From: Ruminococcus sp. JC304
GTDB taxonomy: Bacteria > Bacillota > Clostridia > Lachnospirales > Lachnospiraceae
Length of the DNA stretch: 64,000 nucleotides
Assembly (NCBI GenBank): GCA_000285855.2
Contig: HE978651.1
Location: 50,442 to 114,441, forward strand
Reading direction: 5' to 3'
Within the stretch, counting starts at the first letter, position 1. Each line of letters opens with the position of its first letter. Shown here one piece after another: positions 25,238 to 34,057 of this stretch. The notes beneath the pieces were generated by a model. That model had not been told where the DNA came from, did not search any database, and worked only from the letters and a program-made list of their open reading frames with translations. The position numbers and the translations under genes are program-made.

Positions 25238-26260
25238 TTACAAAGATTCATCTGTAGCTATCGTGATAGGGATTTCGATATTGTCTGGCGGACAGATATT
25301 TTTGACCAGATATTCAAATAAAGTTTTAACTAATTGATAGCCTTGCAGAACTGGACTCTGCCCAAGTGCAAAGTCAACTACACCTTTTTTGAGAAGCGGG
25401 ACAGTGTCAGTGGTAATATCATGACAGATTACTTTTATCTGCTGTGTTTTTTCTGCAATTTCCAGTGCACTTGCAACCCCTGTGATACCACCGCTGGTCA
25501 GATAAATGGCACCGAGTTTCGGATAATTATTACAATATTCTAATGTGATGCGGAAAGCGTCATCTTTTCTATCCTGATTTTCCTGTATATCGAGAATTTT
25601 AAAATCAGAATTAAGCTCAGCAAGTTTATCTTCAAATCCTCGTAAACGATCCTGATGGCAGGAAAGGTTATGAGAACTGATAATAACGCCAATATTGGCG
25701 TCTGGTGGACAGATTTTGCTTACAAGACCTGCAGCAGTGCGGCCACCTTTGTAATGATTCTGCCCGATGAAGGATAAATGATGAATGCCCTCTACTCTTG
25801 AATTAAAGGTAATGACTGCCATCTGATTTTCAATCAGATGATTGACCCTGGAGAAAATATGAGGATTGTCCAAGGGAAAGATAGCCATACCGCTGACATT
25901 CATATCCACAAGTTCATTAATGATGCTTAGTTGTTCGGCAGGCTCCAAAGAGGTCATCATTTTGGTGATCACTTCAATGCCAAAAGCTGAAAACTCATTC
26001 TGCGCGTTCTGGATTCCTTCCAGGAGTTCCTGAACAAATGGATTATAGTCGGGAGTAAGAATAATCCCGATTTTAATCGGGTTATTGCTGTGAACAAGAG
26101 CTTTTCCGATAAAATTAGGCTGATAGTGTAGTTCGTTTGCGATTTTAAGGACTTTTTCTCTGGTAGAATCCCTAACCCCTGGACGGTTGTTAAGAACTTT
26201 ATCTACAGTTCCTCTGGATACATTTGCTAATGCGGCAATTTCTTTAATAGTTACGGCCAT
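25238..26260 (-). CDS. LacI-family regulator of the ketohexose locus
   Basis: A 340-residue repressor. Helix-turn-helix TIKEIAALANVSRGTVDKVL (residues 4-23), LNNRPGVRDSTREKVLKIA, then a sugar-binding domain (about 60-335) with GIILTPDYNPFVQELLEGI and IYLTSGGITGVASALE. The frame opens at 26323, but ATG 26260 has GGAG 7 bases upstream; the ATG two codons earlier is too close. It is divergent from the epimerase/importer operon, with three GCACGA-containing sites between, so it probably controls that operon in response to the imported sugar. Confidence 0.9.
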   Translation of the reverse strand: MAVTIKEIAALANVSRGTVDKVLNNRPGVRDSTREKVLKIANELHYQPNFIGKALVHSNNPIKIGIILTPDYNPFVQELLEGIQNAQNEFSAFGIEVITKMMTSLEPAEQLSIINELVDMNVSGMAIFPLDNPHIFSRVNHLIENQMAVITFNSRVEGIHHLSFIGQNHYKGGRTAAGLVSKICPPDANIGVIISSHNLSCHQDRLRGFEDKLAELNSDFKILDIQENQDRKDDAFRITLEYCNNYPKLGAIYLTSGGITGVASALEIAEKTQQIKVICHDITTDTVPLLKKGVVDFALGQSPVLQGYQLVKTLFEYLVKNICPPDNIEIPITIATDESL

Positions 26261-26471
26261 ATGCATACTCCTTCTGTTTCTGTTAAAGTCAAATAAAATT
26301 CGGCCGGAAATACAAGGAAGCAATTGACTTTATTGAGATATAAAACATTACAATATTTATAGATATCAAGCTAGGGGCAAAATGCTTTTTGACCCTAACA
26401 TTAGTATATATAATCTGTATAAAAGAGTTTATCATGAATTGTCTTATTTGTCTAGAGTGTTTGAATAAAAT

Positions 26472-26483
26472 TGCACGAGCACA
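26472..26483. promoter_or_regulatory. Putative operator, copy 1 (TGCACGAGCACA)
   Basis: First of three related 12-base sites in the regulator-epimerase gap. It lies about 100 bases upstream of the predicted -35, a distance that would allow looping with copy 2. Matches copy 2 at 11 of 12 bases. Confidence 0.55.
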
Positions 26484-26570
26484 TAATAACAAGGAGTACT
26501 AGAGGAGAGTTTAAGGTAAATTGGAATATATGCACAAAATAAAAATGAAAATCCTGTGTGATATTGACTA

Positions 26571-26599
26571 TTGCGAACAATAAATAAGTGTGATAATAT
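26571..26599 (+). promoter_or_regulatory. Probable promoter of the ketohexose operon
   Basis: TTGCGA (26571-26576), a 17-base spacer and TAATAT (26594-26599). The leader would be about 135 bases and includes the operator copies 2 and 3 and a palindrome. Confidence 0.5.
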
Positions 26600-26613
26600 T
26601 AAACCATCAAAAA

Positions 26614-26625
26614 GAGCACGAGCAC
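26614..26625. promoter_or_regulatory. Putative operator, copy 2 (AGCACGAGCACA)
   Basis: Lies just after the predicted transcription start, where a LacI-family repressor would block initiation or elongation. Confidence 0.55.
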
Positions 26626-26653
26626 AAAACAAAAAGAAGATAAAATAATCAGG

Positions 26654-26675
26654 TGTGACATAGCAATATGTCACA
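26654..26675. promoter_or_regulatory. 22-base palindrome in the leader of the ketohexose operon
   Basis: TGTGACATA and TATGTCACA are perfect 9-base arms around GCAA. It could be a second regulator's site or an RNA hairpin. No T-run follows. The third GCACGA site (TGCACGAACA, 26694-26703) lies 18 bases further on. Confidence 0.5.
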
Positions 26676-26740
26676 ATTAAAAAGACAAAAACGTGCACGA
26701 ACAACTTTCAAAATATATTAAGAAAAGAGGTATATGAGTT

Positions 26741-27616
26741 ATGAAGTTTGGAACATTATATTCTTATTGGGGACATGAATGGAAATGTGATTATATTGAA
26801 ACAGCAAAGAGAATGAAGAAATGCGGATGTGAAGTTCTGGAAGTAGGTGCACCTCACCTTCTGGACATGACAGATGAGCAGTTAAAAGAATTAAAGGCAA
26901 CATGTGATGAACTTGGAATGGAAATTACTTCTAATATAGGACCATCTAAGGAATATGATCTTGCATCCGAAAATCCGGAAATCAGAGCAAACGGCGTGAA
27001 GTTCCTTACAGATATCTTAAGAGCTATGAGTAAGATCGGATCTAAATCTTTAGTCGGAGCAATGTATTCCTACTGGCCATGTACAGACTTCAAATATGAT
27101 GACAAGGCTGGAGCGTGGGACAGAAGTATTGAAGCTATGAAGGAAGTTGCCAAGGTTGCAGAAGAACTCAACATTGAGTGCTGTCTTGAAGTCTTGAATA
27201 GATTCGAAACATATATTATGACAAACTGCGATGAAGCAATCGAATATTGTAAGAGAGTTGGAAGCAAGAATGTAAATATTCTTCTGGATACTTTCCATAT
27301 GAATATCGAAGAAGATAATCTTCCGGATGCTATTCGAAAAGCAGGAGATCTTTTAGGACATCTTCATGTAGGAGAAGGAAATAGAAAACTGCCTGGAATG
27401 AGCAAAGGTTCTATGCCATGGGCTGAAATGGGAGAAGCCTTAAGAGAAATCAATTACAATAAATGTGTTGTTGCAGAGCCATTCCTTCTGGCTGGCGGAA
27501 AAGTCGGAGCAGATATTAAAGTCTGGAGAGATCTGAGCAATGGGGCAGATGATGAGCAGATGGACAAATACCTTACAGAATCCATGAAATTCTTAAAAGA
27601 AAAATTTGTTGGATAA
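26741..27616 (+). CDS. D-psicose/D-tagatose 3-epimerase-family ketohexose epimerase
   Basis: A 291-residue TIM-barrel enzyme of the psicose (allulose) 3-epimerase family, which interconverts D-fructose with D-psicose or D-tagatose with D-sorbose at C3. The metal-binding residues line up with those known for the family: E150 (LEVLNRFE), D183 (LLDTFHMNIEED), H209 (GHLHVGE) and E246 (VAEPF). The substrate-loop segment GNRKLPG and IKVWRDLSNGAD are also present. First gene of an operon with a sugar kinase and an Rbs-type importer. Exact ketohexose cannot be assigned from sequence. Confidence 0.9.
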   Translation: MKFGTLYSYWGHEWKCDYIETAKRMKKCGCEVLEVGAPHLLDMTDEQLKELKATCDELGMEITSNIGPSKEYDLASENPEIRANGVKFLTDILRAMSKIGSKSLVGAMYSYWPCTDFKYDDKAGAWDRSIEAMKEVAKVAEELNIECCLEVLNRFETYIMTNCDEAIEYCKRVGSKNVNILLDTFHMNIEEDNLPDAIRKAGDLLGHLHVGEGNRKLPGMSKGSMPWAEMGEALREINYNKCVVAEPFLLAGGKVGADIKVWRDLSNGADDEQMDKYLTESMKFLKEKFVG

Positions 27617-27635
27617 TAGATAAAGAGGAAAAAAT

Positions 27636-28589
27636 ATGGCTGAAATAGTAATTATGGGAGAACTGCTCGTAGAGATCATGCGGGCAGAAGAAGATGTACA
27701 GTTATATGAAACCGGGAAATATTTCAGAGGACCGTTCCCAAGTGGAGCACCTGGAATTTTTATCAGTACAGCTGCAAGGCTTGGACACAGCGCGGCAATC
27801 ATTTCTGGAGTAGGAAATGATGATTTCGGAAAAAACATCCTGGATCGCCTGAAAGAGGTTGGAGTTGATTGCAGTAGAGTTCTGATAAGTGACGAAGCTT
27901 CTACAGGAGCTGCATTTGTAACATATTTCAAGAATGGTGATAGAAAATTTATTTTCCATATTAATCATACACCGGCTGTGGCAGCCAAGGCTCCAGAAAA
28001 GACAGATGATTTTAATGATACAAAATATTTCCATGTTATGGGCTGTTCTTTGATGGCATCTGTGGATTTTGGAAAAGAAGTTGTAAAAACAATGCATATG
28101 TTGAAGGAAAAAGGTGCAAAAGTAAGTTTTGATCCAAATGTCAGATTGGAAATGCTGAAAGATCCGGAGGCAATGGAGGTAGTGAAACAGGTATACAGAG
28201 AATCGAACATCTTTATGCCTGGAGTATCTGAACTGAAAATGATCACTGGAGAAGATGAGCTGGAAAAAGCAATCAAAAAAGTATTTGATGATAATAAAAA
28301 TATGGAACTCTTAGTCCTGAAAAATGGTTCCAAAGGTTCTGAAATTTACGGACCTGACGGACTTCTGGAAAAAGTTGGAGTATATCCTGTGACGCAGGTA
28401 GATGCCACAGGTGCAGGAGACAGTTATGATGCAGCATTTATCTGTGGACTTGCAGAAGGTAAAAATGTAAAGGAAGCAGCTCAGATGGGAGCGGCAGCCG
28501 GAGCATTGAATGCAGCAGCATTTGGACCAATGGAGGGCGATATTTCCAGAGTTACAGTTAAAGAAATGATTAGGTTGCATGAAAAATAG
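27636..28589 (+). CDS. PfkB-family sugar kinase
   Basis: A 317-residue ribokinase-fold kinase. PfkB signature 2 with the catalytic base is DATGAGDSYDAAFICGLAEG (about residue 252), and the sugar-binding N-terminal region contains FPSGAPGIFISTAARLG. SDEASTGAAFVTYFKNG fits the 2-keto-sugar/fructokinase branch. It most likely phosphorylates the ketohexose produced by the epimerase, for example fructose to fructose 6-phosphate. It starts 19 bases after the epimerase and is followed by the importer genes. Confidence 0.88.
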   Translation: MAEIVIMGELLVEIMRAEEDVQLYETGKYFRGPFPSGAPGIFISTAARLGHSAAIISGVGNDDFGKNILDRLKEVGVDCSRVLISDEASTGAAFVTYFKNGDRKFIFHINHTPAVAAKAPEKTDDFNDTKYFHVMGCSLMASVDFGKEVVKTMHMLKEKGAKVSFDPNVRLEMLKDPEAMEVVKQVYRESNIFMPGVSELKMITGEDELEKAIKKVFDDNKNMELLVLKNGSKGSEIYGPDGLLEKVGVYPVTQVDATGAGDSYDAAFICGLAEGKNVKEAAQMGAAAGALNAAAFGPMEGDISRVTVKEMIRLHEK

Positions 28590-28599
28590 GAGGGATAAC

Positions 28600-30102
28600 A
28601 TGAAAAATTATCGCTTGGAAGTGCGAAATTTACATAAACGTTTTCCTGGAGTATATGCAATTAAAGGTGTAAGTTTTCAAGTCGCACCGGGCGAAGTTCA
28701 TGCTTTGGTAGGAGAAAATGGTGCCGGAAAATCTACTTTGATGAAGATGATTACAGGTGAGTATACTCCTGATGAAGGAGAAATTTTTCATAATGGAGAA
28801 CAGATAAAACCGAAATCAATTGCGGATTCACAGAAAAAAGGCATATCAATGATTCATCAGGAACTGGCACCTTTGCCAGATATGACGATAGCAGATAATA
28901 TATTTCTTGGTCAGGAGATTATGAATGGGAAATTTCTGAATGATCACGAAATGATTGAACAGACCAAAGGCATTCTACGGGAATATGGAATGGATTTCGA
29001 TCCTAGATTAAAGGTTGGAAGATTAAGTGTAGCGCAGATTCAGATGCTTGAAATTATTAAAGCGGTGAGAAAAAATGCTGATATTATTATCATGGATGAA
29101 CCTACATCCTCTTTGTCGGATGAAGAATCTCAGAAGCTTTTTAGAATAATTAAAGAGTTGACGGATAAAGGAGTTTCTATCATTTATATTTCACATCGTT
29201 TGGAGGAAATATTGAAACTTACAGACAGGATTACTGTTCTGCGAGATGGGGAATACATTAAGACTGTTGATGCAAAAGGTGTTACACAGAATGAGTTGGT
29301 AGAGATGATGGTAGGACGAAGCTTGGATCAGATTTATCCAAAGGAAAAAGTCGGTATAGGAGATATTGTGTTCGAAGTCAGGAATCTCTGTCAAAAAGAT
29401 GTTTTCAATAATATTAGTTTTCAGGTTCATGCAGGGGAAATTCTTGGATTTTCGGGTTTGGTAGGTGCTGGACGAAGTGAGATTATGAATGCCATCTTTG
29501 GGCTGGATAAACTAGACAGTGGACAGATTTTTATGGATGGACAGGAAATAAAAGTAAGATCACCACAGGATGCTATAAAGAACAAAATTGCACTAGTAAG
29601 TGAAGATAGAAAAATTTACGGACTGGTACTGTGCAGATCTATAAAAGAAAACATATCGCTTCCTAACTTGTCGAAATTATATAAAAAATTGTTTATTAAC
29701 TCTGCAAAAGAAAAAAATGCAGTAGAGGATTACAGAAAGTCATTAGGAATCAAATGTGCAACGACAAATGTTGCTGTAGGCACTTTATCTGGAGGAAACC
29801 AACAGAAAGTGGTTTTAGCAAAATGGCTCCAGTCGGAACCTAAATTATTGATATTAGATGAGCCGACAAGGGGAATTGACGTAGGCGCAAAATTTGAAAT
29901 TTATAAAATGATGGTGGAATTAGCAAAAAAAGGTATTGCGATTATCATGATTTCATCAGAGCTTCCTGAAGTAATGGGAATGAGTGACAGAATTATGGTA
30001 GTGTCAAAAGGCAGAATCACCGGAACTTATACAAAAGAAGAAATTGACGTGGGTGCTGTCACACAAAACAATCTACTTAACAGTGCGCTGCAGGAGGTGT
30101 AG
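28600..30102 (+). CDS. Sugar ABC importer ATPase, RbsA type (two nucleotide-binding domains)
   Basis: A 500-residue fused double ATPase. The N-terminal half has Walker A GENGAGKST, a signature GRLSVAQIQ and Walker B IIIMDEPTSSL. The C-terminal half has the degenerate Walker A GLVGAGRSE lacking lysine, as is normal for this family, the signature LSGGNQQK and Walker B LLILDEPTRGID. ATG 28600 follows AGGAGGG, 7 bases upstream; an ATG at 28579 overlaps the kinase stop and lacks a site. It powers uptake with the next two genes. Confidence 0.95.
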   Translation: MKNYRLEVRNLHKRFPGVYAIKGVSFQVAPGEVHALVGENGAGKSTLMKMITGEYTPDEGEIFHNGEQIKPKSIADSQKKGISMIHQELAPLPDMTIADNIFLGQEIMNGKFLNDHEMIEQTKGILREYGMDFDPRLKVGRLSVAQIQMLEIIKAVRKNADIIIMDEPTSSLSDEESQKLFRIIKELTDKGVSIIYISHRLEEILKLTDRITVLRDGEYIKTVDAKGVTQNELVEMMVGRSLDQIYPKEKVGIGDIVFEVRNLCQKDVFNNISFQVHAGEILGFSGLVGAGRSEIMNAIFGLDKLDSGQIFMDGQEIKVRSPQDAIKNKIALVSEDRKIYGLVLCRSIKENISLPNLSKLYKKLFINSAKEKNAVEDYRKSLGIKCATTNVAVGTLSGGNQQKVVLAKWLQSEPKLLILDEPTRGIDVGAKFEIYKMMVELAKKGIAIIMISSELPEVMGMSDRIMVVSKGRITGTYTKEEIDVGAVTQNNLLNSALQEV

Positions 30103-30111
30103 GAGGTAAAA

Positions 30112-31050
30112 ATGAAACGTAAAGTTTTCGATGCGGAATTTGTAAGAAAATATGGAATATTGATGGTTCTGGTCATTATGTGGGTAGTTATGCTGGCAGT
30201 ATCTCCTACATTCAGAACTGTATCTAATGCAATTAATATTCTTCGTCAGGTTGCGGTAAATGGAATACTGGCTATTGGAATGACATTTGTTATCATGACA
30301 GGTGGCATTGATCTGACAGTGGGCTCACTGGTTGCTGTTGCCGGTGTTATCAGTGGAAGCATACTGGTTGCACATCCAGATCAGGTGATTGTTGCTGTAC
30401 TTGCGGGAATCGTAGTCTGTGGTTTGTTTGGTGCGATGAATGGATTTTTTGTGGCATATATGGAGGTTCCTGCGTTTGTGGCAACTTTGGCAGGAATGAC
30501 AATTGCGAGAGGCTTTGCTTATGTTTATTCAGATGGAAAGCCATATACATTAAATTCCCCGAATTTCAGAATTATTGGTCAGGGGATGGCACCGATCATT
30601 ATTTTTCTGGTGATCTTATTGATTTGTCATATTATGCTTTCAAAAATGAAATTTGGACGTTATATTTATGCGACTGGAGGTAATATAAAAGCGGCAGAAG
30701 CATCTGGTGTAAATACGAGAAAAATACTCATAAAAGTATATGTTCTGGCAGGCGTTCTTTCGGGTATTGCAGGTATTGTTCTTGCATCAAGAACAAATTC
30801 GGGTCAGCCTGCAGTTGGAACTGGTTTTGAGACAGATGCTATCGCAGCAGCTGTAATCGGTGGAACAAGTATGACTGGCGGAATTGGAACAATACCGGGA
30901 ACTCTGGTAGGTATCTTGATTATTGGAACATTAAATAACAGCTTAAATCTTTTAAATGTGTCATCCTATTATCAGCAGATTATTAAAGGAATTATTATTC
31001 TGGGCGCAGTATGCTTTGACATCGTATCCAAAAAAATTCAAAATAAATAA
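30112..31050 (+). CDS. Sugar ABC importer permease, RbsC type
   Basis: A 312-residue membrane protein with eight to ten helices of the BPD_transp_2 family. Diagnostic stretches are GMTFVIMTGGIDLTVGS near residue 65 and AAAVIGGTSMTGGIGTIPGT near 245. It starts nine bases after rbsA-like stop, with GGAGG in between. Forms the channel of the ketohexose importer. Confidence 0.95.
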   Translation: MKRKVFDAEFVRKYGILMVLVIMWVVMLAVSPTFRTVSNAINILRQVAVNGILAIGMTFVIMTGGIDLTVGSLVAVAGVISGSILVAHPDQVIVAVLAGIVVCGLFGAMNGFFVAYMEVPAFVATLAGMTIARGFAYVYSDGKPYTLNSPNFRIIGQGMAPIIIFLVILLICHIMLSKMKFGRYIYATGGNIKAAEASGVNTRKILIKVYVLAGVLSGIAGIVLASRTNSGQPAVGTGFETDAIAAAVIGGTSMTGGIGTIPGTLVGILIIGTLNNSLNLLNVSSYYQQIIKGIIILGAVCFDIVSKKIQNK

Positions 31051-31073
31051 AATGAAAGAAAGAGGGAAAAACA

Positions 31074-32051
31074 ATGAAAGCAAAAAAGGTAATGGCAGTT
31101 TTAACAGCAGTATGTATGAGTGTATCTATGGCAGGCGTAGTGAGTGCGGCAGAAGAGAATACTGGCGTAGATCCATCTACAATTGAAAAAGCGGCAGAAG
31201 ATTCCAGTGTAAAAATTGGTGTTCTTATGAAGACAATGTCTGATGCTTATTCTAACAAATTAGGAACTGCAATCCAGGATTATGTAGAAAAGAACTATCC
31301 GAATGCAGAATTATATCTGATGGATGGACAGGCAGATATTGCAAAACAGATTTCTCAGGCAGAAGATATTATTGCAAAACAGGTAGATGTAATTATTCTG
31401 AATCCACAGGATGCTGATGGCTCTGCGCAGGTACTTACTTTGGCAGCAGATGCAAATATTCCAGTGGTAGAGGTTAATACAGAAACAACAAGTACTGATT
31501 ATGTATCTTATGTAGGTTCCAATGATTCAGAAGCAGGAGAAATGATGGGAAATTATGTAATGGAACAGTTGGGAGATGATGGTGGTCAGTTTGCGATTCT
31601 TGAAGGTGAAATGGGTCAGAGTGCGCAGTTGCTTCGTTATCAAGGATTGGAGGATACTATCTTAAAAAATGACAAATTTGAGTGCGTTGGTACATTGTCC
31701 GCGAGCTGGCAGCGCGATAAGGCGATGTCTACTACGGAAGACTGGCTTGGAAAATATCCGGATCTGAAAGCGGTTATCTGCGAAAACGATGATATGTCTA
31801 TGGGTGCATTGCAGGCAGCAGAAGCAGGAGATAAAAATCTTGTTATCATAGGTGTAGATGGAATTAGTGATGCACTTCAGGCTGTAAAAGACGGAAGGCT
31901 TTCCGCAAGTGTGCTTCAGGATGCTAATGGACAGGCAAGTGCAGTAATTGATGTCGCAGTAAAAGTTGGCGTTGGTGAAGAAGTAGAATCAAGATATAAT
32001 GTACCATTCCAGTTAATTACTGCTGATAATGTAGATGATTATTTAGAATGA
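31074..32051 (+). CDS. Sugar-binding protein, RbsB type
   Basis: A 325-residue periplasmic-binding-protein-like domain (family 2/4) with KIGVLMKTMSDAYSNKLGTAI, DVIILNPQDADGSAQVL, FAILEGEMGQSAQ and IIGVDGISDALQAVKDG. A signal peptide (residues 1-25) ends in VVSAAEE. Unlike most Gram-positive binding proteins it has no canonical lipobox; the only early cysteine (Cys14, in LTAVC) has Val at -1 and sits inside the hydrophobic core. It delivers sugar to the RbsA/RbsC-like importer. A terminator follows at 32071. Confidence 0.9.
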   Translation: MKAKKVMAVLTAVCMSVSMAGVVSAAEENTGVDPSTIEKAAEDSSVKIGVLMKTMSDAYSNKLGTAIQDYVEKNYPNAELYLMDGQADIAKQISQAEDIIAKQVDVIILNPQDADGSAQVLTLAADANIPVVEVNTETTSTDYVSYVGSNDSEAGEMMGNYVMEQLGDDGGQFAILEGEMGQSAQLLRYQGLEDTILKNDKFECVGTLSASWQRDKAMSTTEDWLGKYPDLKAVICENDDMSMGALQAAEAGDKNLVIIGVDGISDALQAVKDGRLSASVLQDANGQASAVIDVAVKVGVGEEVESRYNVPFQLITADNVDDYLE

Positions 32052-32070
32052 TTTATAGAAGTATGTGAAT

Positions 32071-32142
32071 AAATAGAGCTTTCACCAAATCGTAGCTAAT
32101 CTATCTTGAACTGCTATATTTTAGAGTGAAAGCTCTATTTTT
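32071..32142 (+). terminator. Terminator after the ketohexose importer
   Basis: AAATAGAGCTTTCAC and GTGAAAGCTCTATTT form a perfect 15-bp stem around a loop of about 40 bases, ending in a T-run. Confidence 0.85.
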
Positions 32143-32180
32143 GCCGAATAGCAAAGTGGATTAGAAATTTTTGCTTGATA
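32142..32180. repeat. Dispersed structured repeat, degraded copy D
   Basis: CCGAATAGCAAAGTGGATT then TTTTTGCTTGATA lines up with the core of copies A-C (CGAA..TAGCGAAGCGGATT..TCCGCTTGACT) with several changes. The call is by eye and weak. Confidence 0.35.
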
Positions 32181-32184
32181 TAAT
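32176..32184 (+). promoter_or_regulatory. Extended -10 promoter of the aldolase gene
   Basis: TGATATAAT is an extended -10 element 24 bases before the start codon; no clear -35. Confidence 0.4.
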
Positions 32185-32208
32185 AAATTATTAGGAGGAA
32201 ATGATATC

Positions 32209-33066
32209 ATGCCGTTAGTTACAACAAAAGAATTATTATTAAAAGCTCAGGAAGGCCATTATGCAGTTGGTGCATTTAATGTAGAGAATATGGAAATGGT
32301 TCAGGCGGTAGTTGCTGCTGCAGAGGAATTAAATGCTCCGGTTATTATGCAGACAACACCTTCTACATTGAAATATGCAGATGCGGATTATTTTTATGCG
32401 AATGTAAAAACAGCAGCGCAGAAAGCGAAGGTTCCGGTTGTAATGCATCTGGATCATGGAAATAGCTTTGACTTGGCAATGAAAGCATATCGTGCAGGAT
32501 ATACTTCTATTATGATTGATGGATCTCATGAATTGTTTGATGAAAATATCAGATTGACGAAATCTGTAGTGGATGCGTGTCATGCAGCAGGTGTTCCTGT
32601 AGAAGCAGAACTTGGAAAAGTCGGTGGTAAAGAAGATGATCTGGAAGGCGGAGAGGGAAATCCGTATACAGTTCCGTCAGAAGCTGTAGAATTTGTCAAT
32701 GCAACAGGTGTGGATTCTTTGGCAGTTGCGATTGGTACAGCACACGGTGTATATAAAGGAATTCCGAAGCTGGATGTAGAACGCCTCAGTGAAATTAGAG
32801 AGGTTGTGTCTATTCCGTTAGTGCTTCACGGAACTTCCGGCGTGCCGGATGAGGCGGTAAAAGACTGCGTAAGCAGAGGGATTTGCAAGGTAAATTATGC
32901 TACAGATCTTCGAATCGCATTTACAAAAGGGGTAAAAGAATATATGGAAAAGAATCCGGATGCCTTTGATCCTAAAAAGTATAATAGTGCGGGAAGAGAA
33001 GAAGTAAAGCAGTATGTAATGTCAAAGATAAAAGTTTGCGGAAGTGTTGATAAAGCATCAATCTGA
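32209..33066 (+). CDS. Class II fructose/tagatose-bisphosphate aldolase
   Basis: A 285-residue zinc-dependent aldolase. It has the family start (GHYAVGAFNVENMEMVQAVV), catalytic D82 and zinc ligand H83 in VMHLDHG, VEAELGKVGGKEDD, the zinc ligand AIGTAHGVYKG, LVLHGTSGVPDEAV, and KVNYATDLR for phosphate binding. It cleaves a ketohexose 1,6-bisphosphate into dihydroxyacetone phosphate and glyceraldehyde 3-phosphate. The sequence does not separate fructose from tagatose specificity. It has its own promoter but is followed at 19 bases by a sugar-phosphate kinase, completing the ketohexose route. Confidence 0.92.
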   Translation: MPLVTTKELLLKAQEGHYAVGAFNVENMEMVQAVVAAAEELNAPVIMQTTPSTLKYADADYFYANVKTAAQKAKVPVVMHLDHGNSFDLAMKAYRAGYTSIMIDGSHELFDENIRLTKSVVDACHAAGVPVEAELGKVGGKEDDLEGGEGNPYTVPSEAVEFVNATGVDSLAVAIGTAHGVYKGIPKLDVERLSEIREVVSIPLVLHGTSGVPDEAVKDCVSRGICKVNYATDLRIAFTKGVKEYMEKNPDAFDPKKYNSAGREEVKQYVMSKIKVCGSVDKASI

Positions 33067-33084
33067 AATGAGAGGGTGGCTGAA

Positions 33085-34014
33085 ATGATAACGACAGTAA
33101 CAATGAATACATCCATAGATAAAGCTTATTTTATGGATCATGAGGTACAAAATGGGACTGTCATGAGAGTTTCCAGATGCAGGAATTCTGCTGGCGGAAA
33201 AGGTCTGAATGTAGCCCGGGCTGTAAAGCTTTGTGGAGAAAAGGTGCAGGCTACAGGTCTTGCGGGAGGATTCAACGGGAAATATCTGGAATCTCTGCTA
33301 GAAAAAGATGAGGTGCAATATCAGTTTCTGCATATTGCCGGGGAGACCAGATGCTGCATCAATATTCTGGATGAATGCTATGGTTCAACGGAATATCTGG
33401 AACCAGGTTGTGAGGTTGCTGCTGAGGAAGAAGATATATTTTTGCAATGTTTTCCGGAGATTATTCAAAAAAGTAATATAATTACAATTTCAGGAAGCGT
33501 TCCCAGAGGAATAAGTAAAAATATTTATGCGAAAATGATTTCCAAGGCAAAGGAAATGGGAAAAAAGGTTATACTGGATACCAGTGGTGAGCTTCTGAAA
33601 GAGGGAATAAAAGCAAAGCCTACAGTAGTAAAACCTAATCAGGATGAAATAGAACTGCTTTATGAGGTGAAGATACATACCATAGAAGATGTGATCAAAT
33701 ATGCAAGAAAGATTTATGAACAGGGTATTCCTTATGTAGTAATCTCTCTTGGTGGGGAAGGCGCACTTATGGTATGTGAGGAGGGTGTTTTCCAGGGAAA
33801 ACCGCCGAAACTGGAGGTTGTGAATACTGTAGGATGTGGGGATTCCATGGTAGGAGGCTTGGCTGTTGCACTGGAGAGGAACTATACTTCTCAGGAAGCG
33901 CTGAAGTTCGCGGTAGCAGTAGCGTCTGCCAATGCTCTTTCTCCGAATACGGGTGATTTCAAACCTGAAATATGTGAAAAAATTTTATCTGAAGTAACTG
34001 TGAAAAGGTTATAA
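33085..34014 (+). CDS. 1-phosphofructokinase/tagatose-6-phosphate kinase family
   Basis: A 309-residue PfkB kinase of the FruK/LacC group. N-terminal TTVTMNTSIDKAYFM and SAGGKGLNVARAVKLCGE are hallmarks of this group; the catalytic segment is NTVGCGDSMVGGLAV. It makes a hexose bisphosphate from fructose 1-phosphate, fructose 6-phosphate or tagatose 6-phosphate, the substrate of the adjacent aldolase. GTG 33076 is in frame, but ATG 33085 has GAGAGGG 8 bases upstream. Confidence 0.88.
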   Translation: MITTVTMNTSIDKAYFMDHEVQNGTVMRVSRCRNSAGGKGLNVARAVKLCGEKVQATGLAGGFNGKYLESLLEKDEVQYQFLHIAGETRCCINILDECYGSTEYLEPGCEVAAEEEDIFLQCFPEIIQKSNIITISGSVPRGISKNIYAKMISKAKEMGKKVILDTSGELLKEGIKAKPTVVKPNQDEIELLYEVKIHTIEDVIKYARKIYEQGIPYVVISLGGEGALMVCEEGVFQGKPPKLEVVNTVGCGDSMVGGLAVALERNYTSQEALKFAVAVASANALSPNTGDFKPEICEKILSEVTVKRL

Positions 34015-34020
34015 TAACAG

Positions 34021-34052
34021 CAGGCTGTATGTGTGAAAACATACAGCCTGTT
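34021..34052. terminator. Bidirectional terminator between the kinase gene and nudC
   Basis: CAGGCTGTATGT and ACATACAGCCTG form a 12-bp perfect stem between the two convergent genes. Confidence 0.75.
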
Positions 34053-34057
34053 AGTAT

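Noticed and set aside
26654-26675. The TGTGA...TCACA palindrome as a CRP site
   Set aside because: CRP sites have six bases between TGTGA and TCACA; here there are twelve, and Firmicutes of this group do not use CRP-cAMP control.
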